Shown: positions 8,456 to 16,573 of the stretch, one piece after another
Position numbering within the stretch: position 1 is the stretch's first letter
How the letters are laid out: the number at the start of each line of letters is the position of its first letter
Assembly (NCBI GenBank): GCA_017407205.1
Contig: JAFQXA010000039.1
Coordinates: 1-46,136 of the forward strand
Direction of reading: 5' to 3'
Origin: Clostridia bacterium
GTDB lineage: Bacteria > Bacillota > Clostridia > Christensenellales > CAG-138
DNA: 46,136 nt
Translations under genes and position numbers: made by a program
The notes under the pieces: generated by a model
Seen by the model: only the letters and a program-made list of their open reading frames with translations
The model's database searches: none
Told to the model about the DNA's origin: nothing

Positions 8456-8728
8456 TTATTTGCCCTCTTTACTGTCTTCTGATATTATCCCCGAATATGC
8501 AGTCTTGACACTTATACCAAAGAGTTTGCCGAGCTTGCCCGAAAGCGATGATATTGCATCCTGGGGAGCATCGAGCGCAATGCTTATTATGTTTATATTT
8601 TTGACGCGGTAGGGTATGCCCATACGCCCTATAACATATTCGCCGTACTCGTGCAAAATTGAATTGAGCTTTTCGATATTGTCTTCATTTTCAACTATTA
8701 TGCTCATTACAGCTACTCTTGTGGACAT
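8456..8728 (-). CDS. TM1266-type ACT-domain hydrogenase-system regulator
   Basis: A 90-residue protein matching the small ACT-like family annotated as iron-only hydrogenase system regulator (TM1266 family), routinely found next to hydEFG. It begins MSTRVAVMSIIVEN and contains a ferredoxin-like ACT pattern (beta-alpha-beta-beta-alpha-beta), including GRMGIPYRVKNINIISIAL. The start at 8728 is chosen because AAGGAG precedes it at optimal spacing; the longer frame to 8794 would run through the terminator-like hairpin. It is first in the hydEGF operon. Its ligand and mechanism are not known from sequence; the regulator label comes from gene context in the family. Confidence 0.85.
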   Translation of the reverse strand: MSTRVAVMSIIVENEDNIEKLNSILHEYGEYVIGRMGIPYRVKNINIISIALDAPQDAISSLSGKLGKLFGISVKTAYSGIISEDSKEGK

Positions 8729-8741
8729 CTGCTTCTCCTTG

Positions 8742-8777
8742 AAAAAATAATGCCGTACCTGACAGATGGGTACGGCA
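8742..8777 (-). terminator. Terminator-like hairpin abutting the hyd operon ribosome binding site
   Basis: On the minus strand: TGCCGTACC, a 9-nt loop, GGTACGGCA (perfect 9-bp stem), then TTATTTTTT, followed at once by the AAGGAG of the TM1266-type gene. It either ends an upstream minus-strand transcript or acts as an attenuator in the hyd operon leader. Confidence 0.75.
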
Positions 8778-8926
8778 AAGATAACGATATTCAAACTATA
8801 TTTATATTGCTTTTATGTATCGGTATTTTGCACCTTCCACCTCAGAAAATATCTTCATGTCAGGAGTCAGTTTAAGTGTAAACTCAAACAGCTTTGAAGT
8901 CAAGTGGCAAAAGCACGCTTTTATGC

Positions 8927-8955
8927 TTGCTTTTTGTGTGTAATTGGTGTAAAAT
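8927..8955 (+). promoter_or_regulatory. Promoter of the small membrane protein gene
   Basis: TTGCTT (8927-8932), a 17-bp spacer, TAAAAT (8950-8955), ~33 bp before the ATG at 8988. The -35 box lies in the 3' arm of an imperfect inverted repeat (AAAAGCACGC / GCTTGCTTTT). Confidence 0.65.
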
Positions 8956-8987
8956 GCACACGAAACTTAAACAAAGAGGTTTTAAAT

Positions 8988-9254
8988 ATGAAGAACTTAA
9001 CGAAAAAAGCGATGCAGGCAGTAACTTTCGGCACACTCGGTGTAGTGGCTTTTTCTTCCGTCGCATCAGCTTATATAGATCCTGCAACAACATCGTATAT
9101 TTTGCAGGCGGTAGCAGGCGTTGTAATAACCTGCGGTGTTGTGCTGGGCGTTTTTTGGACGAAGATCCGCACTTTTTTCAGAAATCTTAAAATAAAGAGC
9201 ATGGAAAAGAAGCTTACAAAAGAGGCTCAGAAGAAAGAAAACATAAAGGCTTAG
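8988..9254 (+). CDS. Small exported membrane protein with a YIDP motif
   Basis: 88 residues. The ATG at 8988 is chosen over 8904 because AAAGAGG precedes it and because it yields a normal signal sequence (MKNLTKKAMQA, hydrophobic core, SVASA). Predicted cleavage after ASA would leave YIDPATTSYILQ at the mature N-terminus. One transmembrane helix follows (VVITCGVVLGVFW), then a basic, charged tail (many Lys and Glu). Short proteins with a YIDP[GA] start and one helix are widespread in Firmicutes, with no well-established role. It has its own promoter and a terminator-like hairpin at 9284, so it is probably separate from the PII-antiporter unit downstream. Confidence 0.7.
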   Translation: MKNLTKKAMQAVTFGTLGVVAFSSVASAYIDPATTSYILQAVAGVVITCGVVLGVFWTKIRTFFRNLKIKSMEKKLTKEAQKKENIKA

Positions 9255-9283
9255 TAAATTTGGTTTATTCAAAGTAATTTTTG

Positions 9284-9319
9284 TCGGTGTATGTGCAGAT
9301 TCACATATGCCGATTTTTT
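9284..9319 (+). terminator. Terminator-like hairpin directly before the PII-like gene
   Basis: TCGGTGTATGTG / CACATATGCCGA (12-bp stem with two G-U pairs), 6-nt loop, then six T. The ribosome binding site AAGGGAGG of the next gene starts within 1-2 nt of the T-run. It could terminate the 8988 transcript or attenuate entry into the PII-antiporter operon. Confidence 0.75.
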
Positions 9320-9332
9320 AAGGGAGGATATT

Positions 9333-9677
9333 ATGCAGCTTTTGGTATTTATCACAAATGATGTGAACAGCGTTTCGCCCATTTTGTCCGAGCTTATGGA
9401 AAAGGGCATCGGCGGTGCTACGGTTGTTGACTGTAAGGGCATGCTTACAGCACTTAATGAGTCATCGGTAGAACCGCCACCGATATTCGGTTCACTTCGC
9501 AGATTTATAAATCCTGACCGCGAGTCCGGCAAGATGGTTTTCATGGTCGTGGAGGACGGCGAGCTTGAAAAAGCAAAGGATGCAATACACGATGTATGCG
9601 GTAACCTTTCAAGACCTAATGCAGGTATTATGTTCTCATTACCGCTCATGTGGGTAGAGGGAGTACCGAGGACGTAA
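9333..9677 (+). CDS. PII-like (GlnB-fold) signalling protein
   Basis: A 114-residue protein with the ferredoxin-like pattern of PII-like proteins: a beta strand MQLLVFITND, a helix, a second strand GIGGATVVDCKGM (residues ~25-37), an exposed loop region with PPPIFGSLRRF, and a C-terminal strand-helix-strand. It lacks the PII T-loop tyrosine motif, so it belongs to the looser PII-like group. The start at 9333 has AAGGGAGG at good spacing. The next gene, a CPA2 antiporter, starts 2 bp after its stop. In other bacteria PII-like proteins often sit beside and regulate a transporter, so control of this antiporter by a nucleotide or other small ligand is a reasonable inference. A terminator-like hairpin sits immediately upstream. 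Confidence 0.7.
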   Translation: MQLLVFITNDVNSVSPILSELMEKGIGGATVVDCKGMLTALNESSVEPPPIFGSLRRFINPDRESGKMVFMVVEDGELEKAKDAIHDVCGNLSRPNAGIMFSLPLMWVEGVPRT

Positions 9678-9679
9678 TT

Positions 9680-10885
9680 ATGACTACTTTATTAGCTGTT
9701 GCAGTCGCCATGATAGTGGGACTGCTTTTAACCCGTGTTGTAAAACTTGTAAACTTGCCTAATGTAACAGGCTATCTCATAGCAGGTCTTTTGATAGGTC
9801 CTTATGTGCTCGGTGCAGTATCGAAGGAAATGTCGGAGCAGCTTGGAATAATAACAACCGTTGCTCTTGGCTTTATTGCTTTCTCGATAGGCGGCGAGTT
9901 TAAGCTTGCACATATAAAACAGATTGGCTCGAAGGCTATAACGATAACTGTTTTTCAGGCTCTGGCTGCTGTATTGCTCGTTGATGTCACACTTTTCCTT
10001 TTCGGCTTTGATTTGCCCGTGGTTTTGACACTCGGTGCAATAGCAACAGCAACGGCTCCTGCTGCTACGCTCATGGTAGTAAGACAGTACAAGGCAAAGG
10101 GTGAGGTTACGAGCACGCTTTTGCCCGTAGTTGCGATGGACGATGCTATTGGCTTGATGGTTTTCTCAATATCGATCGCCATTGCCTCGTCTATAAGCTC
10201 GGGTGCACAGATGAGCTTTGTTACAATGGTTGCAGAGCCCATACTTGAAATCGTAATTTCACTTGCAGTCGGCGGAGTAATCGGATTTTTGGTTGCTTTG
10301 TCAATGCGTTTTTTCAAGTCAAAGGCAAACAGACTTTGCATATGCATTGCAGCAGTCATATTGGGTGTAGGACTTGCAAAGCGCTTTGCACTTTCAGACC
10401 TCTTGCTTTGCATGGCAATAGGTGCAGTATTTGTAAATATGCGTGACGACGCCTTGAACGTTCTTGATGTTACGGATTCGTGGACGCCTCCGCTTTTCAT
10501 GCTCTTTTTCGTAGTATCGGGTGCAGAGCTTGACTTGTCGGTTCTTCCGACGGTAGGGCTTCTGGGCGTTTTGTATCTTGTTGCACGTTCACTCGGCAAA
10601 TACTTCGGCGCATACCTTGGCTCAAGCGTTGTCAAGGCTTCGCCCAATATCCGTAAATACCTCGGTATTACATTGCTTCCCCAGGCAGGTGTTGCGATAG
10701 GTATGGCGCAGATGGCAATATCTGCTTTGCCCGAGCACGGCACTCAGATACAGGCTGTTGTACTTTGTGCAACGCTTATATATGAGCTTGTAGGCCCCGT
10801 ATGCACAAAGATTGCACTTATTAAGGCAGGCGAAATCGTACCGCCTCAAAAAAAGGCTGACAAGCTCAAAAAGAGTATGGTATAA
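9680..10885 (+). CDS. CPA2-family cation:proton antiporter (Kef/Nap type)
   Basis: A 401-residue membrane protein with about 12 helices and the Na+/H+ exchanger fold. Visible hallmarks are LPNVTGYLIAGLLIGPYVLG near residues 25-45, a long GAIATATAPAATL stretch, and VVAMDDAIGLMVFS near residues 150-165 with the paired acidic residues of the ion site. It has no C-terminal TrkA-N/RCK domain, unlike many Kef channels, which leaves regulation to a separate protein; the PII-like partner 2 bp upstream is the natural candidate. The ATG at 9680 follows the PII-like stop almost directly; the longer frame from 9650 overlaps the PII gene. The transported ion (Na+ or K+) cannot be decided here. Confidence 0.85.
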   Translation: MTTLLAVAVAMIVGLLLTRVVKLVNLPNVTGYLIAGLLIGPYVLGAVSKEMSEQLGIITTVALGFIAFSIGGEFKLAHIKQIGSKAITITVFQALAAVLLVDVTLFLFGFDLPVVLTLGAIATATAPAATLMVVRQYKAKGEVTSTLLPVVAMDDAIGLMVFSISIAIASSISSGAQMSFVTMVAEPILEIVISLAVGGVIGFLVALSMRFFKSKANRLCICIAAVILGVGLAKRFALSDLLLCMAIGAVFVNMRDDALNVLDVTDSWTPPLFMLFFVVSGAELDLSVLPTVGLLGVLYLVARSLGKYFGAYLGSSVVKASPNIRKYLGITLLPQAGVAIGMAQMAISALPEHGTQIQAVVLCATLIYELVGPVCTKIALIKAGEIVPPQKKADKLKKSMV

Positions 10886-10886
10886 T
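10857..10886 (+). promoter_or_regulatory. Candidate promoter of the lipoprotein gene
   Basis: CTGACA (10857-10862), an 18-bp spacer, perfect TATAAT (10881-10886). It lies inside the last codons of the antiporter gene, 36 bp before the ATG at 10923. Confidence 0.5.
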
Positions 10887-10922
10887 GATACTTGACGAAA
10901 AATTTTGATAGGAGAATTAACC

Positions 10923-11609
10923 ATGAAGAAGATTATTGCTTTAATTTTGGCTTCCATAATGATTACGGCTTGCACAGCTTGCGACCCAAAGGCTGGAGTA
11001 AACGATGTGACTCCGCCTCCGTCCTCCTCAACACAGGCAGGTACGGTTGTCGATAATTTGCCGACAGCGGGCTTGAACAATACACTTGAACCCACCGAAA
11101 CCTTTTTTGTTCCCGAACCCACGGTTATGACGGAGAAAACTCCCGATGCAAACACGTCAGGTACTGATAACAGCAAGCCCTTTGAAAAAGGTGCATATGC
11201 TTCCACTTTTGTAAAGACTCCCGAAAAGGCAGCTTTTTCATCTCCCGGCTATATGGGCTACACAATAGCAAACAGCGTAAAAGACCTTGAAGATTATATG
11301 GAAAAGTTCGGCTCAATGTTCGATTTTGACAGCGAGTTCAAGGCTCAGATCAAAAAGTATGACGAGTCATTCTTTGAAGCTAAGTCAGTAATCCTCATAA
11401 TGCATGAGGAAGCTGAGGGTGCAGGAAGCGGCAGAGTTAAGACTGTTGAGCAGTTTGACGATTATGTTGCAATAAGCCTCGTCTGTGATACAAACTGGGC
11501 ATCATATTCGGATCCGAGCAGTGTCAAGAGGGAAAAATGGCATTGCATAATAGAAATGAATACTGACGATATCATAAACAATGATGTTACGGTATTTGAG
11601 TTTGAGTGA
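10923..11609 (+). CDS. Putative lipoprotein, unknown function
   Basis: A 228-residue secreted protein with a lipoprotein signal: MKKIIALILASIMITAC, with Cys17 as the likely lipidated residue. Residues ~20-90 are a Pro/Thr/Ser-rich linker. The C-terminal ~130 residues form a compact domain starting around SPGYMGYTIA, with an acidic helix and a terminal strand (VTVFEFE). No family was recognised. The ATG has TAGGAG upstream at good distance. It may be read from its own promoter overlapping the antiporter stop or by readthrough. A hairpin at 11630 ends the unit. Confidence 0.7.
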   Translation: MKKIIALILASIMITACTACDPKAGVNDVTPPPSSSTQAGTVVDNLPTAGLNNTLEPTETFFVPEPTVMTEKTPDANTSGTDNSKPFEKGAYASTFVKTPEKAAFSSPGYMGYTIANSVKDLEDYMEKFGSMFDFDSEFKAQIKKYDESFFEAKSVILIMHEEAEGAGSGRVKTVEQFDDYVAISLVCDTNWASYSDPSSVKREKWHCIIEMNTDDIINNDVTVFEFE

Positions 11610-11629
11610 TAACACGAGGGCTTAAAAAT

Positions 11630-11666
11630 AAACGCCCTGTTTTGCAAAAAGCGAAGCAGGGTGTTT
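11630..11666 (+). terminator. Hairpin after the lipoprotein gene
   Basis: AAACGCCCTGTTTTGC / GCGAAGCAGGGTGTTT form a 16-bp stem with a few G-U pairs and an AAAAA loop. The downstream T-run is short (TTT), so it is a moderate terminator. A TATAAT at 11672-11677 just beyond may serve metA, but its -35 region would lie in the hairpin and is poor. Confidence 0.6.
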
Positions 11667-11703
11667 GATATTATAATGAAGCATAACAAGGAGTAGCGAG
11701 AAA

Positions 11704-12624
11704 ATGCCCGTAAAAATCCCCGATACCCTGCCTGCAGCGCAGACACTTACATCGGAAAATATATTCGTAATGACCGACAACAGAGCGGCAATGCAGGACA
11801 TCCGTCCGCTTAAAATTGCGGTCTTTAATCTGATGCCCACCAAAATTGCGACGGAAACACAGCTTTTGAGATTGCTCGGCAACACGCCGTTGCAGATTGA
11901 AGTTACACTTTTGCGTACGGCAAGCTATGAACCCAAAAATACGGACAAGGCACACCTTGCCGAGTTCTATAAAACCTTTGATGAAGTAAAGGAAGATTCC
12001 TTTGACGGGCTTATAATAACGGGTGCACCCGTTGAACAGATGGACTTTGAAGAGGTCACATACTGGAAAGAGCTTACACAGATCATGAAATGGGCGGATA
12101 AGAATGTTTTTTCAACATTCTATATCTGCTGGGCGGCACAGGCGGCTCTTTATTATCACTACGGAATCAACAAGTATCCCCTGGATAAGAAAATGTTTGG
12201 CGTGTTTGAGCATAAACGCCTGAGCATGACGCATAAATTGCTCCGTGGCTTTGATGATATATTTTACGCTCCGCACAGCCGTCATACAGAAGTCAAGGTA
12301 GAAGACGCGCTTGCCTGCAAGGAGATCGAGGTTTTGTCAACATCGGACGAAGCAGGCTTATATCTTGCTGCATCGCTTGACGGAAAAAGAGTTTTTGCAA
12401 TGGGACACAGCGAGTATGATCCGAGAACACTTGAAACCGAGTACCTTCGAGATAAGGGACTTGGCAAGGAAATTGAAGTTCCCTGCAATTATTATCCCGA
12501 TGATGATGAAACACAGGCGCCTTGCGTAAGATGGAGGGGACACTCAAATCTTTTGTTTGCAAATTGGCTTAACTATTTCGTATATCAGGAAACTCCCTAT
12601 AATCTTGAAATGCTTAAACACTGA
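11704..12624 (+). CDS. metA: Homoserine O-acetyltransferase, MetA family
   Basis: 306 residues, the normal MetA length. It activates the hydroxyl of L-homoserine for methionine synthesis. The catalytic Cys142 lies in FYICWAAQA; His235 and Glu237 lie in MGHSEYD. Residue 111 is Glu (GAPVEQMDF). In structural work on MetA, Glu at this position favours acetyl-CoA and Gly favours succinyl-CoA, so O-acetyl-homoserine is the predicted product even though the family is usually labelled succinyltransferase. The start has AAGGAG. It heads a methionine cluster with metF, the reactivation protein and metH. No SAM or cobalamin riboswitch was seen upstream. Confidence 0.93.
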   Translation: MPVKIPDTLPAAQTLTSENIFVMTDNRAAMQDIRPLKIAVFNLMPTKIATETQLLRLLGNTPLQIEVTLLRTASYEPKNTDKAHLAEFYKTFDEVKEDSFDGLIITGAPVEQMDFEEVTYWKELTQIMKWADKNVFSTFYICWAAQAALYYHYGINKYPLDKKMFGVFEHKRLSMTHKLLRGFDDIFYAPHSRHTEVKVEDALACKEIEVLSTSDEAGLYLAASLDGKRVFAMGHSEYDPRTLETEYLRDKGLGKEIEVPCNYYPDDDETQAPCVRWRGHSNLLFANWLNYFVYQETPYNLEMLKH

Positions 12625-12664
12625 GCGTATCAAAGATTAAGCCACCGATGAAAGGAAAACGAAT

Positions 12665-13537
12665 ATGCACATTGCTGATATATTAAAATCAAAAACCCCC
12701 ACGGTTTCCTGTGAGCTGTTTCCGCCGAAGCAGGGAACGGATCTTGAGAGAGCCTGTGAGGTTGTAAAAGAAACGGCAAAATTAAAGCCTGATTTCATAA
12801 GCGTTACATACGGTGCAGGCGGAAGTGTGCCTGCCAATATGCTTGAAATGGCAAAGCTTGTTCGTTCCTGCGGTGTTGAGGCACTCGCACACTTGACCTG
12901 CGTATCTTCAACAAAAGAGAAGATAAACGAGTTTATAGGCGAGCTTGAAGCAAGCGGAATCGAGAACATACTTGCACTCCGCGGAGATATTCCCGAGGGC
13001 TATAAATTTGAGGAAGGCGTAAATTACAAATACGCGTACGAACTCGTAAGCGAGATAAAGGCACACGGCGGTTTTTCGATAGGTGCGGCTTGCTATCCTG
13101 AAGGGCATCCCGAGTGTGAAAACCAGAATAAGGACCTTGAAAATCTTAAAATAAAGGTCGATGCAGGATGCGACTTTTTGACAACGCAGATGTTCTTTGA
13201 TAACGATATGCTGTACAGATTTTTATACAGAGCACTCTCGAAAGGCATTGATGTTCCCGTGCTTGCCGGAATAATGCCTGTAACAAATAAAAAGCAGATA
13301 AAGAAAATGGTTGCGCTGTCAGGTCAGCTTTTGCCGTCAAGATTTATGCGTATTGTAGACAAGTTCGGTGATGATCCTGTTTCGATGGAGCAAGCCGGCA
13401 TAGCTTATGCAACGGAGCAGATAATAGACCTTATTGCAAACGGTGTAAGGGGCGTACATATTTACTCGATGAACCGCCCGGACATTGCAGGCAAAATAAT
13501 GGCAAACATAAATTACTTGTGGGACAGCAATAAATAA
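12665..13537 (+). CDS. metF: Methylenetetrahydrofolate reductase MetF
   Basis: A 290-residue TIM-barrel flavoprotein that reduces 5,10-methylene-THF to 5-methyl-THF, the methyl donor for MetH. Family signatures include SCELFPPKQG near the N-terminus (conserved Glu), the SVTYGAGGS segment (residues ~47-55), the LALRGD loop (~100-105) and FLTTQMFFDN (~173-182). The start has GAAAGGAAAAC upstream. Its stop overlaps the next start (TAATG), coupling it to the MetH reactivation gene. Confidence 0.95.
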   Translation: MHIADILKSKTPTVSCELFPPKQGTDLERACEVVKETAKLKPDFISVTYGAGGSVPANMLEMAKLVRSCGVEALAHLTCVSSTKEKINEFIGELEASGIENILALRGDIPEGYKFEEGVNYKYAYELVSEIKAHGGFSIGAACYPEGHPECENQNKDLENLKIKVDAGCDFLTTQMFFDNDMLYRFLYRALSKGIDVPVLAGIMPVTNKKQIKKMVALSGQLLPSRFMRIVDKFGDDPVSMEQAGIAYATEQIIDLIANGVRGVHIYSMNRPDIAGKIMANINYLWDSNK

Positions 13538-14166
13538 TGGACAAAATTGAAGCGGCAAGATATCTTGGGATGAAGCCTGATGACCTCAATGAACGGACGG
13601 AGGCACTTATAGAGAAATGCGCACTTAAACTTGAAGGTGTCATAGCTCCCAAGCATATTTATGCCGTTTTTGATATAAAAACGAAAAATCAAAAGGTGAT
13701 TTTCCCCGATTTTGAAATTGATAGCAATGCTTTGAGCAAACATCTTGAAAAATGCGATGAGGCGATACTCTTTGCGGCAACACTCGGCGCAGATGTTGAC
13801 AGGCTGATGATGAGTGCTTCATATACAGACATAAGTGAAGCTGCTGTGATGCAGGCTTGTGCCGCCGTGATGATAGAAGAGTATTGCGACAGCGTAATGG
13901 AAACGCTTGTTGACGGGGAAAACAACAAATTCTTAAAGCCGAGATTTTCGCCCGGCTACGGTGATTTCTCAACCTCGTATCAAAGGAAAATACTTGATAT
14001 TCTAAAAGCTCCTGTTAAGATCGGGCTTTGCGTAACGGACGGTGATATGCTCGTACCGTCAAAATCGGTTACCGCAGTAATCGGTATAACAGATGAAAAA
14101 AGCGGATGCAATATAAATAAATGTGCCTCATGCGGCAATTTATTCTGCGTGTTCAGAAAGGAATGA
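13537..14166 (+). CDS. Stand-alone MetH reactivation-domain protein with 4-Cys tail
   Basis: A 209-residue protein homologous to the C-terminal activation domain of cobalamin-dependent methionine synthase. The diagnostic segment RFSPGYGDFS (~residues 132-141) and the downstream MLVPSKSVTAVIG match that domain, which binds SAM and reductively remethylates oxidised cob(II)alamin. Here it is a separate polypeptide just before a metH that lacks the domain. The C-terminus adds a cysteine motif, C-x4-C-x2-C-x4-C (CNINKCASCGNLFC), absent from the E. coli domain; it could hold an Fe-S cluster or zinc. It is translationally coupled to metF (TAATG) and lies 6 bp before metH. Confidence 0.88.
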   Translation: MDKIEAARYLGMKPDDLNERTEALIEKCALKLEGVIAPKHIYAVFDIKTKNQKVIFPDFEIDSNALSKHLEKCDEAILFAATLGADVDRLMMSASYTDISEAAVMQACAAVMIEEYCDSVMETLVDGENNKFLKPRFSPGYGDFSTSYQRKILDILKAPVKIGLCVTDGDMLVPSKSVTAVIGITDEKSGCNINKCASCGNLFCVFRKE

Positions 14167-14172
14167 TTTACT

Positions 14173-16563
14173 ATGAGTTTTAAAGAGCGTTTGGGAAAAG
14201 AAATACTCTTTTTTGACGGTGCAATGGGCACAATGCTCCAGTCTGCAGGGCTTTTGGCAGGCGAATTGCCCGATATCTGGTGTGTAACAAACAGCGAAAA
14301 GGTGAGGGATATACATGTATCTTACCTTGAAGCAGGCTGTAATATAGTAAAAACAAATACTTTTGGCTGTAATGCTTTGAAGCTTAAGGACAGCGGATAC
14401 AGCGTAAAAGAGGTTGCAGAGGCAGGCGTTCGTGTTGCAAAAGAAGCAATCGAGCTTATGGGAGATGACACAACTCCTCGCTTTGCAGCACTTGATATCG
14501 GTCCTACGGGCAAGCTCTTAAAGCCCTTGGGCGACCTTGAATTTGAAAAAGCGTATGAGCTTTTTGCACAGACAATAGAAGCAGGCGCAAAAGCAGGTGC
14601 TGACCTGGTTCTTATTGAAACAATGTCCGACACTTATGAGCTTAAAGCGGCTGTGCTTGCTGCAAAAACAGTTTGCAATTTGCCCGTATGTGCAACCGTT
14701 GTTCTTGACAAACGCGGAAAGCTGCTCACAGGCGCATCGGTGGATGCTGTGTGTGCATTGCTTGAAGGCTTGGGTGTTGATGCACTCGGCTTCAATTGCA
14801 GCTTGGGCCCTAAGGAAATGATGCAGCACGTAAAAGAGCTTTCAAAGGTATGCTCATTGCCCATAATTTTGAATCCCAATGCAGGCTTGCCGAGGGAAGA
14901 AAACGGTAAAACCGTATTTGATGTAAATCCCGAAGAATTTGCATCTTTAATGGAAGAGCCTGCCCGTGAAACGGCACACCTTTTGGGCGGTTGCTGCGGA
15001 ACAACACCTGAGCATATAAGGGCGCTTGTAAACAAGTGCAAGGGTATAACCCCTGTCCAAATAACAAAGAAAACACAGACGGTTGTTTCATCGTTCACCC
15101 ATGCGGTAACCCTTGATGAAAAGCCGATATTGATAGGCGAGCGTATAAACCCGACGGGTAAGGCAAGGCTTAAACAGGCACTTCGCGAGGGCGACTATGA
15201 TTTCGTTCTCCGCGAGGGCTTGGGACAGGCAGAAAAGGGTGCTCATGTGCTTGATGTTAATGCAGGACTTCCCGATATAGACGAAGCTGAAGTATTAAAA
15301 CAGCTTGTTACAAGGCTTCAGACGGTTACGGATTTACCGCTTCAGATAGACACGGCAGACGAAAAGGCAATGGAAGGTGCGCTTCGCCTCTATAACGGAA
15401 AACCGCTTATCAATTCGGTTAACGGCAAACAGGAATCAATGAATGCAATATTCCCCCTCGTTAAAAAGTACGGTGGTGTAGTTGTCGCGCTTACGCTTGA
15501 CGAAAGCGGAATACCCGAAACTGCACAGGGCAGAGTGGATATTGCAAGAAAGATAATAGAGCGCGCAGGCGAGTTTGGCATAGACAAGAAAGACATTATA
15601 GTGGACCCCCTTACGCTTACGGTAAGTGCAGGTGATAAGAACGGCAAGGTTACACTTGAAGCGTTGAGAAGAATAAAGCAGGAGCTTGGAGTAAAAACGA
15701 GCCTCGGCGTTTCAAACGTATCGTTTGGTTTGCCAAGGCGTGATTTGCTGAACTCCGCATTCTTTACGCTTGCACTCGGCGCAGGGCTTGATGCCGCTAT
15801 CATGAATCCGTATGCGGACATGATGATGGATGCATATAATTCATCACTTACGCTCATGGGTTTTGACGAAAAGAGCGAACACTTTATTGAAAAGTATTCA
15901 AACACGCAGGCACAGACAACTGTCGCAGCAGGCAGCACAATGACGCTTACCGATGCTATATTGAACGGTCTTGCAGGCGATGCGGCTTTGCTTGCCCAAA
16001 AAGAGCTCGATGATAAAAAAGCTCCTATGGAAATAATAGAAGGCATGATGATTCCTGCACTTGACAAGGCAGGCGTGGGCTTTGAGAACGGTACGCTTTT
16101 CCTGCCACAGCTTCTGATGTGCGCAGAGGCGGCACGCAGTGCATTTGATGTTATAAAGGCAAACATGGGTACGGGTACGGGCGAGAGCCGAGGTAAGGTA
16201 ATTGTTGCAACAGTTAAGGGCGACATACATGATATCGGTAAGAATATAGCAAAGAGTATGCTTGAAAATTACAGATTTGATGTTATAGACCTTGGCAAGG
16301 ATGTTGACAGCGAAAAAATCGTGCAGGCGGCAATAAAGCATGGGGCAAAGCTTGTAGGATTGTCCGCACTCATGACAACAACCGTTGTGAATATGGAAAA
16401 GACAATCAAGGAACTGCGTGAAAAGCTTCCCGAGTGTGCAATAATGGTAGGCGGTGCCGTGCTTACGAGCGAGCACGCCGAAAAGATTGGTGCTGATATA
16501 TTTACCGGTGATGCAATGGCAGGTGTAAGGTTTGCAGAGTATATATATGGTACTGAAAAGTAA
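14173..16563 (+). CDS. metH: Cobalamin-dependent methionine synthase, short form
   Basis: A 796-residue enzyme transferring methyl from 5-methyl-THF to homocysteine via cobalamin. Domains in order: homocysteine S-methyltransferase (~1-300) with the zinc cysteines in GFNCS and GGCCGTTPEH; pterin-binding TIM barrel (~315-590) starting at LIGERINPTG; B12 cap (~600-680); and B12-binding Rossmann domain with DIHDIGKN (684-691), where His686 is the lower cobalt ligand. It stops after the B12 domain, so the reactivation domain of the ~1200-residue E. coli form is missing and is supplied by the preceding gene. It is the last gene of the metA-metF-reactivase-metH unit. Confidence 0.95.
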   Translation: MSFKERLGKEILFFDGAMGTMLQSAGLLAGELPDIWCVTNSEKVRDIHVSYLEAGCNIVKTNTFGCNALKLKDSGYSVKEVAEAGVRVAKEAIELMGDDTTPRFAALDIGPTGKLLKPLGDLEFEKAYELFAQTIEAGAKAGADLVLIETMSDTYELKAAVLAAKTVCNLPVCATVVLDKRGKLLTGASVDAVCALLEGLGVDALGFNCSLGPKEMMQHVKELSKVCSLPIILNPNAGLPREENGKTVFDVNPEEFASLMEEPARETAHLLGGCCGTTPEHIRALVNKCKGITPVQITKKTQTVVSSFTHAVTLDEKPILIGERINPTGKARLKQALREGDYDFVLREGLGQAEKGAHVLDVNAGLPDIDEAEVLKQLVTRLQTVTDLPLQIDTADEKAMEGALRLYNGKPLINSVNGKQESMNAIFPLVKKYGGVVVALTLDESGIPETAQGRVDIARKIIERAGEFGIDKKDIIVDPLTLTVSAGDKNGKVTLEALRRIKQELGVKTSLGVSNVSFGLPRRDLLNSAFFTLALGAGLDAAIMNPYADMMMDAYNSSLTLMGFDEKSEHFIEKYSNTQAQTTVAAGSTMTLTDAILNGLAGDAALLAQKELDDKKAPMEIIEGMMIPALDKAGVGFENGTLFLPQLLMCAEAARSAFDVIKANMGTGTGESRGKVIVATVKGDIHDIGKNIAKSMLENYRFDVIDLGKDVDSEKIVQAAIKHGAKLVGLSALMTTTVVNMEKTIKELREKLPECAIMVGGAVLTSEHAEKIGADIFTGDAMAGVRFAEYIYGTEK

Positions 16564-16573
16564 TTGGTAAGTA

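Noticed and set aside
9955..10743. 262-codon minus-strand frame
   Set aside because: Antisense of the antiporter gene; no ribosome binding site or domain.
11610..11703. Search for a SAM or cobalamin riboswitch before the methionine cluster
   Set aside because: Only a terminator hairpin and a TATAAT are present; the gap is too short for either riboswitch.
15390..16226. 278-codon minus-strand frame
   Set aside because: Lies wholly inside metH on the opposite strand and encodes Ser/Pro-rich antisense sequence.
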